Below, in pieces: positions 9,442 through 18,545 of a stretch of 64,000 nucleotides of DNA (positions are counted from its first letter, which is position 1; every line of letters starts with the position of its first letter). A model generated the notes under the pieces. It made no database searches and had not been told where the DNA came from. It saw only the letters and a list, made by a program, of their open reading frames with translations. The DNA comes from Gellertiella hungarica (GTDB taxonomy: Bacteria; Pseudomonadota; Alphaproteobacteria; Rhizobiales; Rhizobiaceae). A program made the translations under genes and the position numbers. The stretch is taken from the NCBI RefSeq assembly GCF_014197145.1, contig NZ_JACIEZ010000002.1:496001-560000 (forward strand), written 5' to 3'.

Positions 9442-10682
9442 CGAAGGTTGTCTGGATTCTTAGCCATTATGCGCAGGAGCCCAGCGGGGGAGGCGCAGGG
9501 GGAACACGTCACTATTCCCTGTGCCAAAGTATCAGGTCCCTGGGGTGGAAACCAGTAATTGTCGCCTCAAGCGTTGAGCATGGAACTGGCCGCCAAAGAT
9601 TGGGCGATGCGGAAAAAACTCGGCTTGAAGAAATCGGTGGTGTGACTTTCCTTTGGGTCAAAGGTCCTTCGTATACAACAAACGGTTTGGCCCGCATAAG
9701 AAACATGCTCAGCTATTTTTTCAACGTAATGCAGGGCGAAACTACAGATACATTGCCGCGCCCGGATGTCGTCGTCGGATCGAGTTTTCATCCCCTTGCT
9801 GCTCTAGCAGGATACTTTCTCGCAAAACGAAGAAAGGCAGCCTTTGTGTTTGAAGTGCGGGACCTTTGGCCAGAGACAATCATTGCCATGGGCAAGATAT
9901 CCCGGAACGGCCCGGTCGCCGTCGTCATGAGGCAATGGGAGAAGTATCTTTACAAACGCGCACAACGCATCATTACCCTCCTGCCTTCAGCGCACGAATA
10001 CATCGGATCCTTGGGCATCGATTCAAGCAAGGTGCGCTGGCTCCCCAACGGTGCCGTTATAACAAATTTCAACCATTCGGCTGACAAGGTCCGCGGCGGT
10101 CCGTTTACATTTATGTATTTTGGCAGTCACGGGGTAGCCAATGGCCTGGCTCCGGTCATCCGCGCCTTCGCCAAAGTCCGCAAAGAATACCCCGCTCTTG
10201 CCTGTCGCTTGAGAATGGTAGGCTCCGGTCCCGAAAAGACAGCGCTTCGGGAGCTGGCCGAGTCGCTAAGCACGGGCGAAGACATCAGCTTCGAGCCGCC
10301 AGTACCGAAAAGCGCAATTCCCGCTCTCGCTGCGGAAGCGGATGCATTCGTTGTCAATCTTCGCGATCTCGAACTGTATAGGTACGGCATCAGCCTGAAC
10401 AAGATGTTTGAATACATGGCTGCTGCAAGGCCCATTTTGTTCGCTGGCAATCCAAAAAACAATATGGTCAAGGATGCTCTATGTGGTATCACGGTAGCGC
10501 CTGATGATGTCGATGCCATTTCGAAGGGCATGGTGGCAATGGTCCAAGCCGACCCGTATATTCTGCGCACCTGGGGAAGTAACGGTCGTCAATACGTGAT
10601 TGAGCACTTTGACTACCAGAAGCTTGGCCATGATTTTTCGCGCATCCTCGACGAGGCAATCGCCAATAAGGCCGACGCTTGA
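9438..10682 (+). CDS. Glycosyltransferase family 4 (WbuB/WbpJ-like)
   Basis: A 414-residue GT-B glycosyltransferase starting with GTG in a GTGA overlap with wbpI. It opens with WILSHYAQEPSGGGAGGTRHY and contains FEVRDLWPETI (about residue 138), WLPNGAV and KMFEYMAAARPILFAG, the signature of the WbuB group of N-acetyl-sugar transferases. In P. aeruginosa serogroups with di-N-acetyl-mannuronic acids the equivalent enzymes (WbpH, WbpJ) add the uronic acids. I cannot decide which residue this one adds. Confidence 0.8.
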   Translation: MTKVVWILSHYAQEPSGGGAGGTRHYSLCQSIRSLGWKPVIVASSVEHGTGRQRLGDAEKTRLEEIGGVTFLWVKGPSYTTNGLARIRNMLSYFFNVMQGETTDTLPRPDVVVGSSFHPLAALAGYFLAKRRKAAFVFEVRDLWPETIIAMGKISRNGPVAVVMRQWEKYLYKRAQRIITLLPSAHEYIGSLGIDSSKVRWLPNGAVITNFNHSADKVRGGPFTFMYFGSHGVANGLAPVIRAFAKVRKEYPALACRLRMVGSGPEKTALRELAESLSTGEDISFEPPVPKSAIPALAAEADAFVVNLRDLELYRYGISLNKMFEYMAAARPILFAGNPKNNMVKDALCGITVAPDDVDAISKGMVAMVQADPYILRTWGSNGRQYVIEHFDYQKLGHDFSRILDEAIANKADA

Positions 10683-11266
10683 AGCCCGACGGACTGGATC
10701 TGATATTGAAAAGAGTAACCGATTTACTGTTGGCCTGTTTCATTGCTGCTCTGGCCGCATTACCTATGCTTCTTACGGCACTTGCAGTCAAACTCACCTC
10801 TCCTGGACCCGTGCTCTACTGGTCCGACCGGATTGGAAGAGGCAACGCCATATTCAAGATGCCCAAGTTCCGGAGCATGCGCGTGGGTACGCCCGCCGTT
10901 GCGACCCACCTTCTCAAGGATCCGCGGTCAGCGCTCACGCCTATCGGCGCATTCATTCGCGCGACCAGCCTTGATGAACTTCCCCAGCTATGGTGCGTCT
11001 TTACCGGCGACATGAGCTTCGTCGGCCCGCGACCCGCATTGTTCAATCAGGACGATCTCATCGCCCTGAGAACGGCCTGCGGCGTGTCGGCCCTGCGGCC
11101 GGGCATCACCGGCTGGGCACAGGTAAACGGCCGGGATGAGCTATCGGTCGAGGAAAAAGTCAGGTTCGATCGGGAGTATCTTGAAATGCAGTCGCTTCTA
11201 TTCGACCTCAAGATCCTCTTTCTGACGGGGGTCAAGGTTCTCCAACGCAGCGGCGTGAGTCACTAG
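10679..11266 (+). CDS. Initiating sugar transferase (PglC-type phosphoglycosyl transferase)
   Basis: A 195-residue monotopic phosphoglycosyl transferase with a TTG start overlapping the previous stop. One hydrophobic segment (LLLACFIAALAALPMLLTAL, about residues 16-35) is the re-entrant membrane helix. It is followed by SPGPVLY, KFRSM, the catalytic-region SLDELPQLW (Asp-Glu dyad), SFVGPRPAL and RPGITGWAQVNGR. The family transfers a sugar phosphate from a UDP-sugar to undecaprenyl phosphate, starting the repeat unit. It is the minimal PglC size, without the long N-terminal domain of WcaJ/WbaP. The sugar it uses is not evident. Confidence 0.87.
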   Translation: MKPDGLDLILKRVTDLLLACFIAALAALPMLLTALAVKLTSPGPVLYWSDRIGRGNAIFKMPKFRSMRVGTPAVATHLLKDPRSALTPIGAFIRATSLDELPQLWCVFTGDMSFVGPRPALFNQDDLIALRTACGVSALRPGITGWAQVNGRDELSVEEKVRFDREYLEMQSLLFDLKILFLTGVKVLQRSGVSH

Positions 11267-11458
11267 AGCAGAGCAACGAAGGACTGAGAGAGGTCGGGGT
11301 AGAGGGCTCTGGACCGTTGGACCTGTCTCCATGCGGCGAAACAGCTGTTGAACGGGTTTGGCGAAGAGGCTAACCGTCTAGGGACTTCATCTGAGTACAC
11401 TGTCGCCCAGGCATGAAGTGGCGGGTCCGGGACGGCGCAAGCGAACAGGAAAAAGTGA

Positions 11459-12691
11459 GTGAACGGTCGCGCAAGTTATTGGAGGGCAGTGGCGCTCGTC
11501 TTTTCCGGAACAGCCATGGCTCAGGCGATACCTATTCTGGGTTCTTTGCTGATTGCGCGTATTTTTGCCCCAGCCGAGTTCGGAACATTTATGACGTGGT
11601 TCGGGCTCGTTTCGATTGGCGCGGTATTCGTCACAGGCCGCTTCGAGATGGCCCTCGCACTTGAGCCAGACGGTCTTCCAAGGGCCGAGGCAGCAACCTG
11701 CGCCTTATACACGACTTTCGTGCTTCTTGCGACGCTGAGTCTCCCCGCTGCAGTCCTCTATCTATTTTTCCGCGCGCGTGTGGACTATCTGCCTGTATCG
11801 CTGCTGCTATTGTACGCCCCAGCCGTGGCCGCCTCTGCATGTGTGCTCATATTTCAGGCTTGGGCTGCTGCCGAAGGTCGCTTCAAGTCGCTCTCCGCCA
11901 TGCGAATCGCACAAGCAGGCACGATTACCGGACTCCAGATCATCGTTGGGTTGATAACGCCGTCTGCGGCCGGTCTGGCCACAGCGCATCTTATCGGTGT
12001 TGTAACTGGCGTTGCCTTCATAGCACGAAAACTCCGTCCGGTGTCGCTGCCAAACGGCTTCCAAAGCGTAAGAAAGTTCTGGATGCGCTATCGCCGATTT
12101 CCCATGTTTTCCCTCCCGGCTGATACTGTCAACACTGCGGCGGCTCAACTGCCGCTGACCATTCTTGCCCATCGCTTCGGCGCGGACGTCGCGGGGTATG
12201 TAGCAATGGCATTCAGAATGCTGGGTGCGCCAATCTCGCTTTTAGGCTCCGCCGTGCTCGATGTATTCAAGCGCCGGGCTTCGGAGAGCTGGCGCGCCTC
12301 GGGCTCTTGCAGGGGGCCGTATTTGGAAACACTGCTGGTTTTAGCAGCCGGCTCGGCATTTGCCACCATCTTCTTCTGGTTTTTCGGCGAGGCTGTCTTT
12401 GTGCTTGCCTTCGGAGAGCGCTGGGCCGAAGCTGGGAGGGCGGCAGTCATTCTTCTGCCCCTTTTCGCCTTGAGGTTTGTCGCCAGTCCGCTAAGCTACA
12501 CTTTCTATATAGCGCAAAAGCAGCCGGTCGATCTGGCTTGGCAAATCTGTCTCCTGGGCATGACCCTATTTACCCTGTTGAGCTTAGACACCTATCATCA
12601 AAGTCTAACGGCTTACGCGATGGGATATGCCGCCCTTTACGCCATCTACATTACCCTTTCATATCGCTACAGTGCAGGCAGGACCACATGA
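11459..12691 (+). CDS. wzx: O-antigen flippase (Wzx-like, MOP superfamily)
   Basis: A 410-residue integral membrane protein with about 12 hydrophobic segments from residue 15 to the C-terminus and an N-terminal AIPILGSLLIARIFAPAEFGTF segment typical of polysaccharide exporters of the MOP family. It would flip undecaprenyl-linked repeat units to the periplasm. The start is uncertain: a GTG at 11459 is used here, with another GTG at 11455 in a different frame and no strong ribosome-binding site. The 190 bases before it contain no recognisable gene. The stop overlaps the hisH2 start (ATGA). Confidence 0.78.
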   Translation: MNGRASYWRAVALVFSGTAMAQAIPILGSLLIARIFAPAEFGTFMTWFGLVSIGAVFVTGRFEMALALEPDGLPRAEAATCALYTTFVLLATLSLPAAVLYLFFRARVDYLPVSLLLLYAPAVAASACVLIFQAWAAAEGRFKSLSAMRIAQAGTITGLQIIVGLITPSAAGLATAHLIGVVTGVAFIARKLRPVSLPNGFQSVRKFWMRYRRFPMFSLPADTVNTAAAQLPLTILAHRFGADVAGYVAMAFRMLGAPISLLGSAVLDVFKRRASESWRASGSCRGPYLETLLVLAAGSAFATIFFWFFGEAVFVLAFGERWAEAGRAAVILLPLFALRFVASPLSYTFYIAQKQPVDLAWQICLLGMTLFTLLSLDTYHQSLTAYAMGYAALYAIYITLSYRYSAGRTT

Positions 12692-13299
12692 TCGCCATCA
12701 TAGACTACGACATCGGCAACTTGGGGGCCGTGGCAAACATGCTCCGGAGAATTGGTCACGCCAGCACAATCACCGCAGATCCCGAAACCATCTCGAAGGC
12801 AGACCGAATTATTCTGCCGGGTAACGGACATTTCGATACGTGCATGCGAAATATCCGCGCCAGTGGTCTGGTTCCTTTGCTGGAAGACCTGGTAAAGGCA
12901 GGCAAGCCGCTACTGGGCATTTGCGTGGGCGCGCAGATGCTGGGAAGCGGAAGCGAGGAGGGTATCGAGCCTGGCTTGGGTTGGCTCGATCTAAAGGTCA
13001 AACGGTTTCCAGAGATGGAAGGCCTGCGGGTCCCTCATATGGGCTGGACTGAGGTTTCACGTCCTCAGCCGGAAAATCTCCTTGTGCAGGGTTTGGAGGA
13101 TGATGCCCGCTTTTACTTTGTCCACAGCTACTACCTTGCGCCAGCGGACAAATCGACGATCTTGCTCTCCGCTCATTACGGTATAGATTTCGCAGCAGGT
13201 GTATCGGTTGGAAACATTGCTGGTGTGCAGTTCCACCCGGAAAAAAGCCACCGCTTCGGAAAGGTTCTGCTCGGCAATTTTGCAGGAGGGAAACTCTGA
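12688..13299 (+). CDS. hisH2: HisH-like glutamine amidotransferase for sugar acetamidino formation
   Basis: A 203-residue class I glutamine amidotransferase. The catalytic cysteine lies in LLGICVGAQML (Cys79), and the His/Glu pair in GVQFHPEKSH near residue 186. The oxyanion-strand motif is LPGNGHFD, where histidine-pathway HisH normally has LPGVGAF. Placed between wzx and a hisF-like gene and with wbpG downstream, it matches the HisH2 proteins that supply ammonia for making acetamidino-mannuronic acid in P. aeruginosa LPS, not histidine biosynthesis. No other histidine genes are in the window. Confidence 0.87.
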   Translation: MIAIIDYDIGNLGAVANMLRRIGHASTITADPETISKADRIILPGNGHFDTCMRNIRASGLVPLLEDLVKAGKPLLGICVGAQMLGSGSEEGIEPGLGWLDLKVKRFPEMEGLRVPHMGWTEVSRPQPENLLVQGLEDDARFYFVHSYYLAPADKSTILLSAHYGIDFAAGVSVGNIAGVQFHPEKSHRFGKVLLGNFAGGKL

Positions 13300-14054
13300 T
13301 GTTCAGGCCGCGCGTTATTCCGGTCCTCCTCCTACGGGGTCATGGGCTTGTAAAAACCAAGAAGTTCAAGGATGCCGTCTATGTCGGCGATCCCGTCAAT
13401 GCGGTGAGGATATTTTCGGAAAAGGAAGCGGACGAAATAGTAATCCTTGATATAGATGCCTCCAAAGAGGGTAGAGAGCCCAACTATGACCTTATCGAGG
13501 AAATAGCGGGCGAGTGCTTGATGCCTATGGCTTATGGCGGTGGCGTGAGGTCCTACGATCAAGTCCGGAGACTAATTCGCTCCGGAGTAGAGAAAGTGGT
13601 AATCAACTCTGCAGCCGCTTCAGGCGATTTGGGAGTAATTACGCAGTCATCGCAGGCGTTTGGCAGTCAGGCTATCGTCGGTGGAATTGATGTACGTCAC
13701 AGTATGCTAAAGGGGTACCGGGTCGTAGCCCGTTCGGCGACTGTTGAGACTGCCCTTAAGCTGGAGGAGCACGCAAGAGAACTCGTGCGTGCTGGTGCGG
13801 GTGAAATCTTGATCAACAACGTGGATGCAGACGGGACCATGGCCGGTTTTGATTTGAAGTTAATCCGGCGAGTAGCAGATGCCGTTAACGTCCCTGTAGT
13901 GGCATGTGGTGGGGCGGGGAGTATCCAGCACCTTCGAAGTGCCCTGTCAGAGGGTGGTGCCTCCGCTGTTGCTGCGGGCAGCATGTTTGTCTTTCATGGC
14001 AAGCACCGTGCTGTCTTGATAAATTACAATCCCCACGAATTGCCAGTGTCGTGA
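13299..14054 (+). CDS. hisF2: HisF-like cyclase subunit paired with HisH2
   Basis: A 251-residue beta/alpha barrel of the HisA/HisF family. Phosphate-binding loops are recognisable (AYGGGVRS, about residue 82; ACGGAGS, about residue 202). The canonical HisF opening IIPCLDV with the catalytic Asp11 is replaced here by VIPVLLL, while the second acidic residue (GGIDVRH) remains. This fits a protein that only relays ammonia from HisH2 to WbpG and no longer makes imidazole glycerol phosphate. It overlaps hisH2 by one base and is followed by wzy with a GTGA overlap. Confidence 0.87.
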   Translation: MFRPRVIPVLLLRGHGLVKTKKFKDAVYVGDPVNAVRIFSEKEADEIVILDIDASKEGREPNYDLIEEIAGECLMPMAYGGGVRSYDQVRRLIRSGVEKVVINSAAASGDLGVITQSSQAFGSQAIVGGIDVRHSMLKGYRVVARSATVETALKLEEHARELVRAGAGEILINNVDADGTMAGFDLKLIRRVADAVNVPVVACGGAGSIQHLRSALSEGGASAVAAGSMFVFHGKHRAVLINYNPHELPVS

Positions 14055-15379
14055 ACTGCATGTTTCGCGCTCACACCCTTCTTCTAGGGGCAATCGCCCT
14101 TGTATACGCACTGACTTATCAATGGTGCTTGGTGCCGATTTATGCCTATCAGGGCATGCGTCCCCTAGAGATGGATACTGAGTTCTGGGGCTTCTATGCC
14201 TTTGTGATTGGCTGCCTCGGCTGCATCTTCCCGGCCAAGATTAAGCATCCCTCGGACTTTTTTCTCTTTTTCTACTGCATTATCAGTGTCCTCTGGCTGA
14301 GTGTTGCATGGTCGGCCACGGACTATGGCACCAGCGATCGAAAATGGATGCTGTTTGCCGTCATGTTCATACCCGCCCTTTTTCTGGTTGCAGCTCGCAG
14401 GGCCGCCTTGGGGATTCTTGGCCGGTTCGTAATGCCCCTCCAGCTGGGGCGGGAGGCGTACCTGCCATTTGTACTCGTATTGTTGTTGATTACAGGAGCG
14501 GCACTTGCATTCACGACCATCGGCGGTGGCAGTCTCAACTGGGAAGAGATGTACGTACGACGCCATGCGGCAAGGGCCGCTTTCTCCGATAACCTCACCG
14601 CTGCCTATTTTACGGGTATGGCGACCAACGGCGCTTTGCCCATCCTGGGTTTCATTGCCGGATACCGTCGTAGTGCAAGCCTCATGTTCCTCTGCATTTT
14701 ATTCATCCTTCTGATGTTTTTCCTGATCGGTCTGAAGTCGCCAGCTATCAACTTCGCTGGACTGGGCACTCTAGGCTTTATGCTTTCTTCCAGAAACCTG
14801 CGGCCAAATTTGGTCGTTTATCTACTGATTGCCGTTCTCGGAGTATACCTCACTGGACTGCTGGTTTATCTGCAGTCCGGAAACCTGTTCATCGCTGACT
14901 ATTTAGTCCGGCGTATCTCCATGCTTCAGCCACAGATTCAGTCTTTCTACCTTGATTACTGGCTGTCTAGAGGGAGCGACAACAATGCTTGGAGTGCTGC
15001 AGGTGCGTTTTCAGATCTAACTTACCACATGGGTTATCGTTACATGGGTAATCCTGATGCCAATCTAAACACGAACACCTTTATATACGCCTTGGCCAAG
15101 GGAGGTTTCGGTTCATACCTGTTTACAATTGTTGGGGTGGTCTCGGTGCTTCTGACACTGGACGTTTTTTATGGCAAGACTCGGAAGCCGGCTTTTCTGG
15201 CCCTTGCTGCCCTTTTTTCGGTATTGGTCTCCGAGCAGGTCTGGACGACATCGCTGGTTACATCTGGTATTGCTTTATGTATTTTTCTGGCAATGCTCTT
15301 TTCCTATGGAACCGAGACACGGGCGCTTCGGTCCGGTGGTGATGAACGCACCCTTTCCGGAAGCAGTGAGGGCACATGA
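14051..15379 (+). CDS. wzy: O-antigen polymerase (Wzy-like membrane protein)
   Basis: A highly hydrophobic protein of about 442 residues with some ten predicted membrane segments and a larger extracytoplasmic loop around residues 280-350 (WLSRGSDNNAWSAAGAFSDL). Start chosen at GTG 14051, overlapping the hisF2 stop; ATG 14060 is the alternative. No sequence motif proves the assignment. It is the only polymerase-like multispanning protein in the operon besides Wzx, and Wzy proteins are recognised chiefly by topology and context. Confidence 0.65.
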   Translation: MNCMFRAHTLLLGAIALVYALTYQWCLVPIYAYQGMRPLEMDTEFWGFYAFVIGCLGCIFPAKIKHPSDFFLFFYCIISVLWLSVAWSATDYGTSDRKWMLFAVMFIPALFLVAARRAALGILGRFVMPLQLGREAYLPFVLVLLLITGAALAFTTIGGGSLNWEEMYVRRHAARAAFSDNLTAAYFTGMATNGALPILGFIAGYRRSASLMFLCILFILLMFFLIGLKSPAINFAGLGTLGFMLSSRNLRPNLVVYLLIAVLGVYLTGLLVYLQSGNLFIADYLVRRISMLQPQIQSFYLDYWLSRGSDNNAWSAAGAFSDLTYHMGYRYMGNPDANLNTNTFIYALAKGGFGSYLFTIVGVVSVLLTLDVFYGKTRKPAFLALAALFSVLVSEQVWTTSLVTSGIALCIFLAMLFSYGTETRALRSGGDERTLSGSSEGT

Positions 15380-15486
15380 TGCCACCCCGGGCGATGTTCG
15401 TCGGGAAGGGGCTACGCTTGTTAAAGCGGGCTGATTCAACTATCAGTTCCACCGTTCTCCGGAAAATATCCTAGGAAGCTGATAAA

Positions 15487-16632
15487 ATGACTGCATTGAA
15501 GTACCAAAGATGTTCACGCTGCGTGATGGACACGACCGACCCGGAAATCGTGTTCGACGCTGCTGGGGTTTGCAATCATTGCCATTCGTTTGAAAGCTTG
15601 AAGGGAACAAAATGGTTTCCCGGGCCTGAGGGCCAGCCAAAGTTGCAGGCCATGCTCGACCGAGTGAAGGCAGAAGGCCGCAAGCAGGAATACGATTCTA
15701 TCCTTGGACTGTCCGGCGGCGCGGACAGTACCTATTTGGCCATGAAGATGAAGGACTGGGGGCTTCGTCCACTTGTGGTCCACGTGGATGCCGGGTGGAA
15801 CAGCGAACTTGCTGTCGCCAACATTGAGCGGGTAGTGAAATACTGTGGCTATGACCTCCATACGCATGTAATCGATTGGGAGGAGATGCGCGACCTCCAT
15901 CTTGCTTATCTAAAAGCAGGCATCCCCAATCAGGATGTTCCACAAGATCACGCTTTCTTTGCCAGCCTGTATAACTTTGCTACCTCGAACGGCATCCGGA
16001 CAATTTTCTCTGGCGGCAATCTGGCAACGGAGGGAGTCTTTCCGAAAAGCTGGCATGGGAGCGCCATGGATGCCATCAATCTGAAAGCGATCCACGCCAA
16101 ATACGGAAGCCACCCCTTGAAGTCTTATCCTACGGTGAGCTTCTTTAACTATTACTTCTGGTATCCGTTTGCCAAGAAGATGCGTACAGTGCGTCCTCTG
16201 AATTTTATGCCATACGTGAAGGCAGATGCCATAAGAGAAATGGAGAATACTTTCGGTTATAAGCCATACGATCGAAAGCACGGTGAATCGCTATTCACGA
16301 AGCTCTTCCAAAATTACTACCTTCCTACCAAGTTTGGCTACGATAAACGGATTCCGCATTTATCCAGCCTTATTGTGTCAGGCCAGATGACGCGTGATGA
16401 GGCCTTGAGTAAGCTCCAGGAGCCCCTTTACGATCCGTTCGAACTCGAAACGGACATTACATATTTCTGCAAAAAACTTAGGATTTCGAGGGACGAGTTT
16501 AACGCCCTCATGACTGCGCCCAATCGGCATCATACGGATTTCCCGACATGGGATAATCGTTACCGTATCGCCAAGAAGGGGCAAGATATTGTCGGGCGTC
16601 TGCTGGGCCGCCAAATCGCTGTATATTCTTGA
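15487..16632 (+). CDS. wbpG: N-acetyl sugar amidotransferase (WbpG)
   Basis: A 381-residue PP-loop ATP pyrophosphatase. An N-terminal zinc-ribbon-like cysteine set (Cys9, Cys12, Cys29, Cys32) is followed by the PP-loop SGGADST (residues 76-82). The body is colinear with the WbpG/PseA/LegA-type sugar amidotransferases. With HisH2 and HisF2 it is expected to adenylate the 3-acetamido group of UDP-ManNAc3NAcA and replace the oxygen with nitrogen to give the acetamidino sugar. It is separated from the wzy-like gene by 107 bases without a recognisable gene. All three amidination genes are intact. Confidence 0.9.
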   Translation: MTALKYQRCSRCVMDTTDPEIVFDAAGVCNHCHSFESLKGTKWFPGPEGQPKLQAMLDRVKAEGRKQEYDSILGLSGGADSTYLAMKMKDWGLRPLVVHVDAGWNSELAVANIERVVKYCGYDLHTHVIDWEEMRDLHLAYLKAGIPNQDVPQDHAFFASLYNFATSNGIRTIFSGGNLATEGVFPKSWHGSAMDAINLKAIHAKYGSHPLKSYPTVSFFNYYFWYPFAKKMRTVRPLNFMPYVKADAIREMENTFGYKPYDRKHGESLFTKLFQNYYLPTKFGYDKRIPHLSSLIVSGQMTRDEALSKLQEPLYDPFELETDITYFCKKLRISRDEFNALMTAPNRHHTDFPTWDNRYRIAKKGQDIVGRLLGRQIAVYS

Positions 16633-16645
16633 TCCGGAGAACCAC

Positions 16646-17398
16646 ATGAACGACGTCGAACAGAACGACGGCATTGATTTCTTTGATTTTCTTTACGAGG
16701 TTTGGAGCATCAAGTGGACAGCCGTTGGTGCCCTGCTGGTGCTGACGGTTGCCGGCGCTCTCTGGCCATTTGTTGGGCGCGCTGGGGTTCCGGAATTGGT
16801 AGCAGTGGAAGAACCCCTGACGGGGCGAGTCCCCTTCATTCTAAAGGTTTTGGATGATCCGGTTCAAAGAACGGCTGGTGCTCTCGTGCTGGATTTAGCC
16901 GCCCGTGTTGATCCGGAAGGAAAACTGGGTCTTCGTTATGCCGGATACGTGACTGACGACGGCAAGACACCTTTGGCACCCCTTACAAATGAGGCCAGGA
17001 CTTTTCAGTTTATATTCGACGGATCTGCAAACAGCGGGGTCATACGGATAGCTATTCCCAGTGGCACGGCCAACGATCTCAAAGCCGCATCGGACGCTAT
17101 CTCTGCCGCTGCAACAGAACAGGCGAAAGACGCTGCAGAGATAGCGGAAGGCACGACAGATTTGCTGAAGACCACGGTTGGATACACCGCTAATCCGGAG
17201 CAGCCCGTTCTCGCCAACCGGCTGGTTGCCTCGGTGCAGTTTCTCGCCAATCCGAAAGTTAAAGCAGGCAGTTTCCGTTTTTTCCAGACACAGCGCGTAG
17301 AGATCCTGGATCGGCAGAAGCCTTCCATGGCCGAAGCCCTGCCAAGCAATGGACGGTCGATAAAGTCCGCGGCGATCGGCTTATATTTGGTCTGCTGA
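16646..17398 (+). CDS. Wzz-like chain-length determinant, C-terminal helix lost by frameshift
   Basis: A 250-residue protein starting at ATG 16646 (GGAG at 16636). It has the layout of a short polysaccharide co-polymerase: a membrane helix at about residues 25-47 (WTAVGALLVLTVAGALWPF), then a periplasmic domain with an Ala/Glu-rich helix near residues 150-180. A second membrane helix is expected at the C-terminus, but the frame ends with AAIGLYLVC and a stop. The missing helix is present in the +1-shifted frame directly downstream (see 17381-17454). Last gene of the O-antigen operon. Confidence 0.7.
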   Translation: MNDVEQNDGIDFFDFLYEVWSIKWTAVGALLVLTVAGALWPFVGRAGVPELVAVEEPLTGRVPFILKVLDDPVQRTAGALVLDLAARVDPEGKLGLRYAGYVTDDGKTPLAPLTNEARTFQFIFDGSANSGVIRIAIPSGTANDLKAASDAISAAATEQAKDAAEIAEGTTDLLKTTVGYTANPEQPVLANRLVASVQFLANPKVKAGSFRFFQTQRVEILDRQKPSMAEALPSNGRSIKSAAIGLYLVC

Positions 17399-17454
17399 TT
17401 TGCACCTTGATCGTCATGTTTCGCATCGCGATTCGCAGAAATACTGTCCGGTAA
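17381..17454 (+). other. Out-of-frame remainder of the Wzz-like protein (second membrane helix)
   Basis: In frame 1 these bases read LIFGLLICTLIVMFRIAIRRNTVR and then a stop at 17452-17454: a hydrophobic helix followed by a basic cytoplasmic tail, exactly what ends Wzz proteins. The in-frame protein stops at 17398. Adding one base near 17380-17384 would restore AAIGLIFGLL and so on. Either a real one-base deletion or a sequencing error explains this. Confidence 0.75.
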
Positions 17455-17597
17455 TCGGCGGCATTCCACGCAGCCGTGCTGATAAATCTCATCCTGCTGC
17501 CCTTGCCCAGCTTGGGCTGCCGCACCAGCTTAGGCCTTGGCGCCCATTCGGGGTCCTGTTGGATGCGGTGTGGTTTCTCTAGGGAGCGGAGCGAGAT

Positions 17598-18545
17598 ATG
17601 CGGGTTCGGGTCGTCTTGAACCGGGATGGCGGTACGCTGAAGACTGCCGACATCGAGGCGCTTGCCGAAGAACTTGGCAATGCACTGCGGGCGCGCGGGC
17701 ACGAGGCATCCGTGCAGATCGTGGCGGGCAAGGAAATTGCCCAGGCGGTCGAGGATGCCGCCGCCGCTCCGGAGGTGGAGGCGGTGATCGTCGGCGGTGG
17801 GGATGGTACCGTTTCCCTCGCAGCTTCGCTGTGCTGGCGTGAGAACAAGGTCCTCGGCGTCTTGCCGGCCGGGACGATGAATCTCTTTGCCCGCTCGCTT
17901 GGCATGCCACTCGATCTTCCCGAGGCAGCCAAAGCGCTGGCGGGCGCCGAGGTGCGCGAGGCAGATATTTGTACCGTCAACGGCCACCCATTCGTGCATC
18001 AGGTGTCGATCGGCGTCCAGCCGCGCATGGTGGAGCTGCGCAAGGCCATCCCCTACCGCTCGCGCATCGGCAAAATCAACGCCAGCGTCAAGGCGGCCCT
18101 GAGGGCGATCCTGCGGCCCCCAAGCTTTCGCGCGCGGCTGAAGGGCGGTGATGTGGATAGCGTCCGACCCTATTCTATCCTTGCCGTCTCCAACAACGTT
18201 TATGGCGATGGTCATCTGCCCTTCGCGGATACCATCGATGGCGGGACGCTTGGCGTTTATGCCTCCGGCCCCCTTAGTCCGGTGATGAACCTGAAGCTGG
18301 CACGCGACCTGCTCCTGAGGCGCTGGACCAGCAACGAACACTTTCTCTCCCAATCCGGTGACCGGGTGGAAATCGAGATTTTGTCAAGGACGCGCGGCCG
18401 CAAGATGTCCGTGGACGGGGAATTGCTCCCATTGCCGCCGCGGCTCGATATTCAACTGCACCCGCGCGGGCTCAAGGTACTCGTGCCGGTGCCGGAGCCT
18501 CCGGCCGCAGGGCAGGAGGTGCCGGCCGCGATCCCTGCCGGCTGA
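17598..18545 (+). CDS. Diacylglycerol/lipid kinase family protein (YegS-like)
   Basis: A 315-residue lipid kinase with the DAGK catalytic domain: VGGGDGTVSLAA (about residues 64-75) is the nucleotide-binding loop, followed by LPAGTMNLFARSLG. The C-terminal half has the two-layer sandwich with DGTLGVY- and DGE-type motifs (IDGGTLGVYA, SVDGELLPLPP). Such proteins phosphorylate diacylglycerol or related lipids. It lies 143 bases after the O-antigen operon and 101 bases before an ABC-F gene; no shared function is evident. Confidence 0.83.
   Translation: MRVRVVLNRDGGTLKTADIEALAEELGNALRARGHEASVQIVAGKEIAQAVEDAAAAPEVEAVIVGGGDGTVSLAASLCWRENKVLGVLPAGTMNLFARSLGMPLDLPEAAKALAGAEVREADICTVNGHPFVHQVSIGVQPRMVELRKAIPYRSRIGKINASVKAALRAILRPPSFRARLKGGDVDSVRPYSILAVSNNVYGDGHLPFADTIDGGTLGVYASGPLSPVMNLKLARDLLLRRWTSNEHFLSQSGDRVEIEILSRTRGRKMSVDGELLPLPPRLDIQLHPRGLKVLVPVPEPPAAGQEVPAAIPAG

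Noticed and set aside
12688..14054. Histidine biosynthesis operon (hisH-hisF)
   Set aside because: No other his genes; HisF lacks Asp11 and HisH has altered oxyanion motif; wbpG nearby and O-antigen context indicate sugar amidination.
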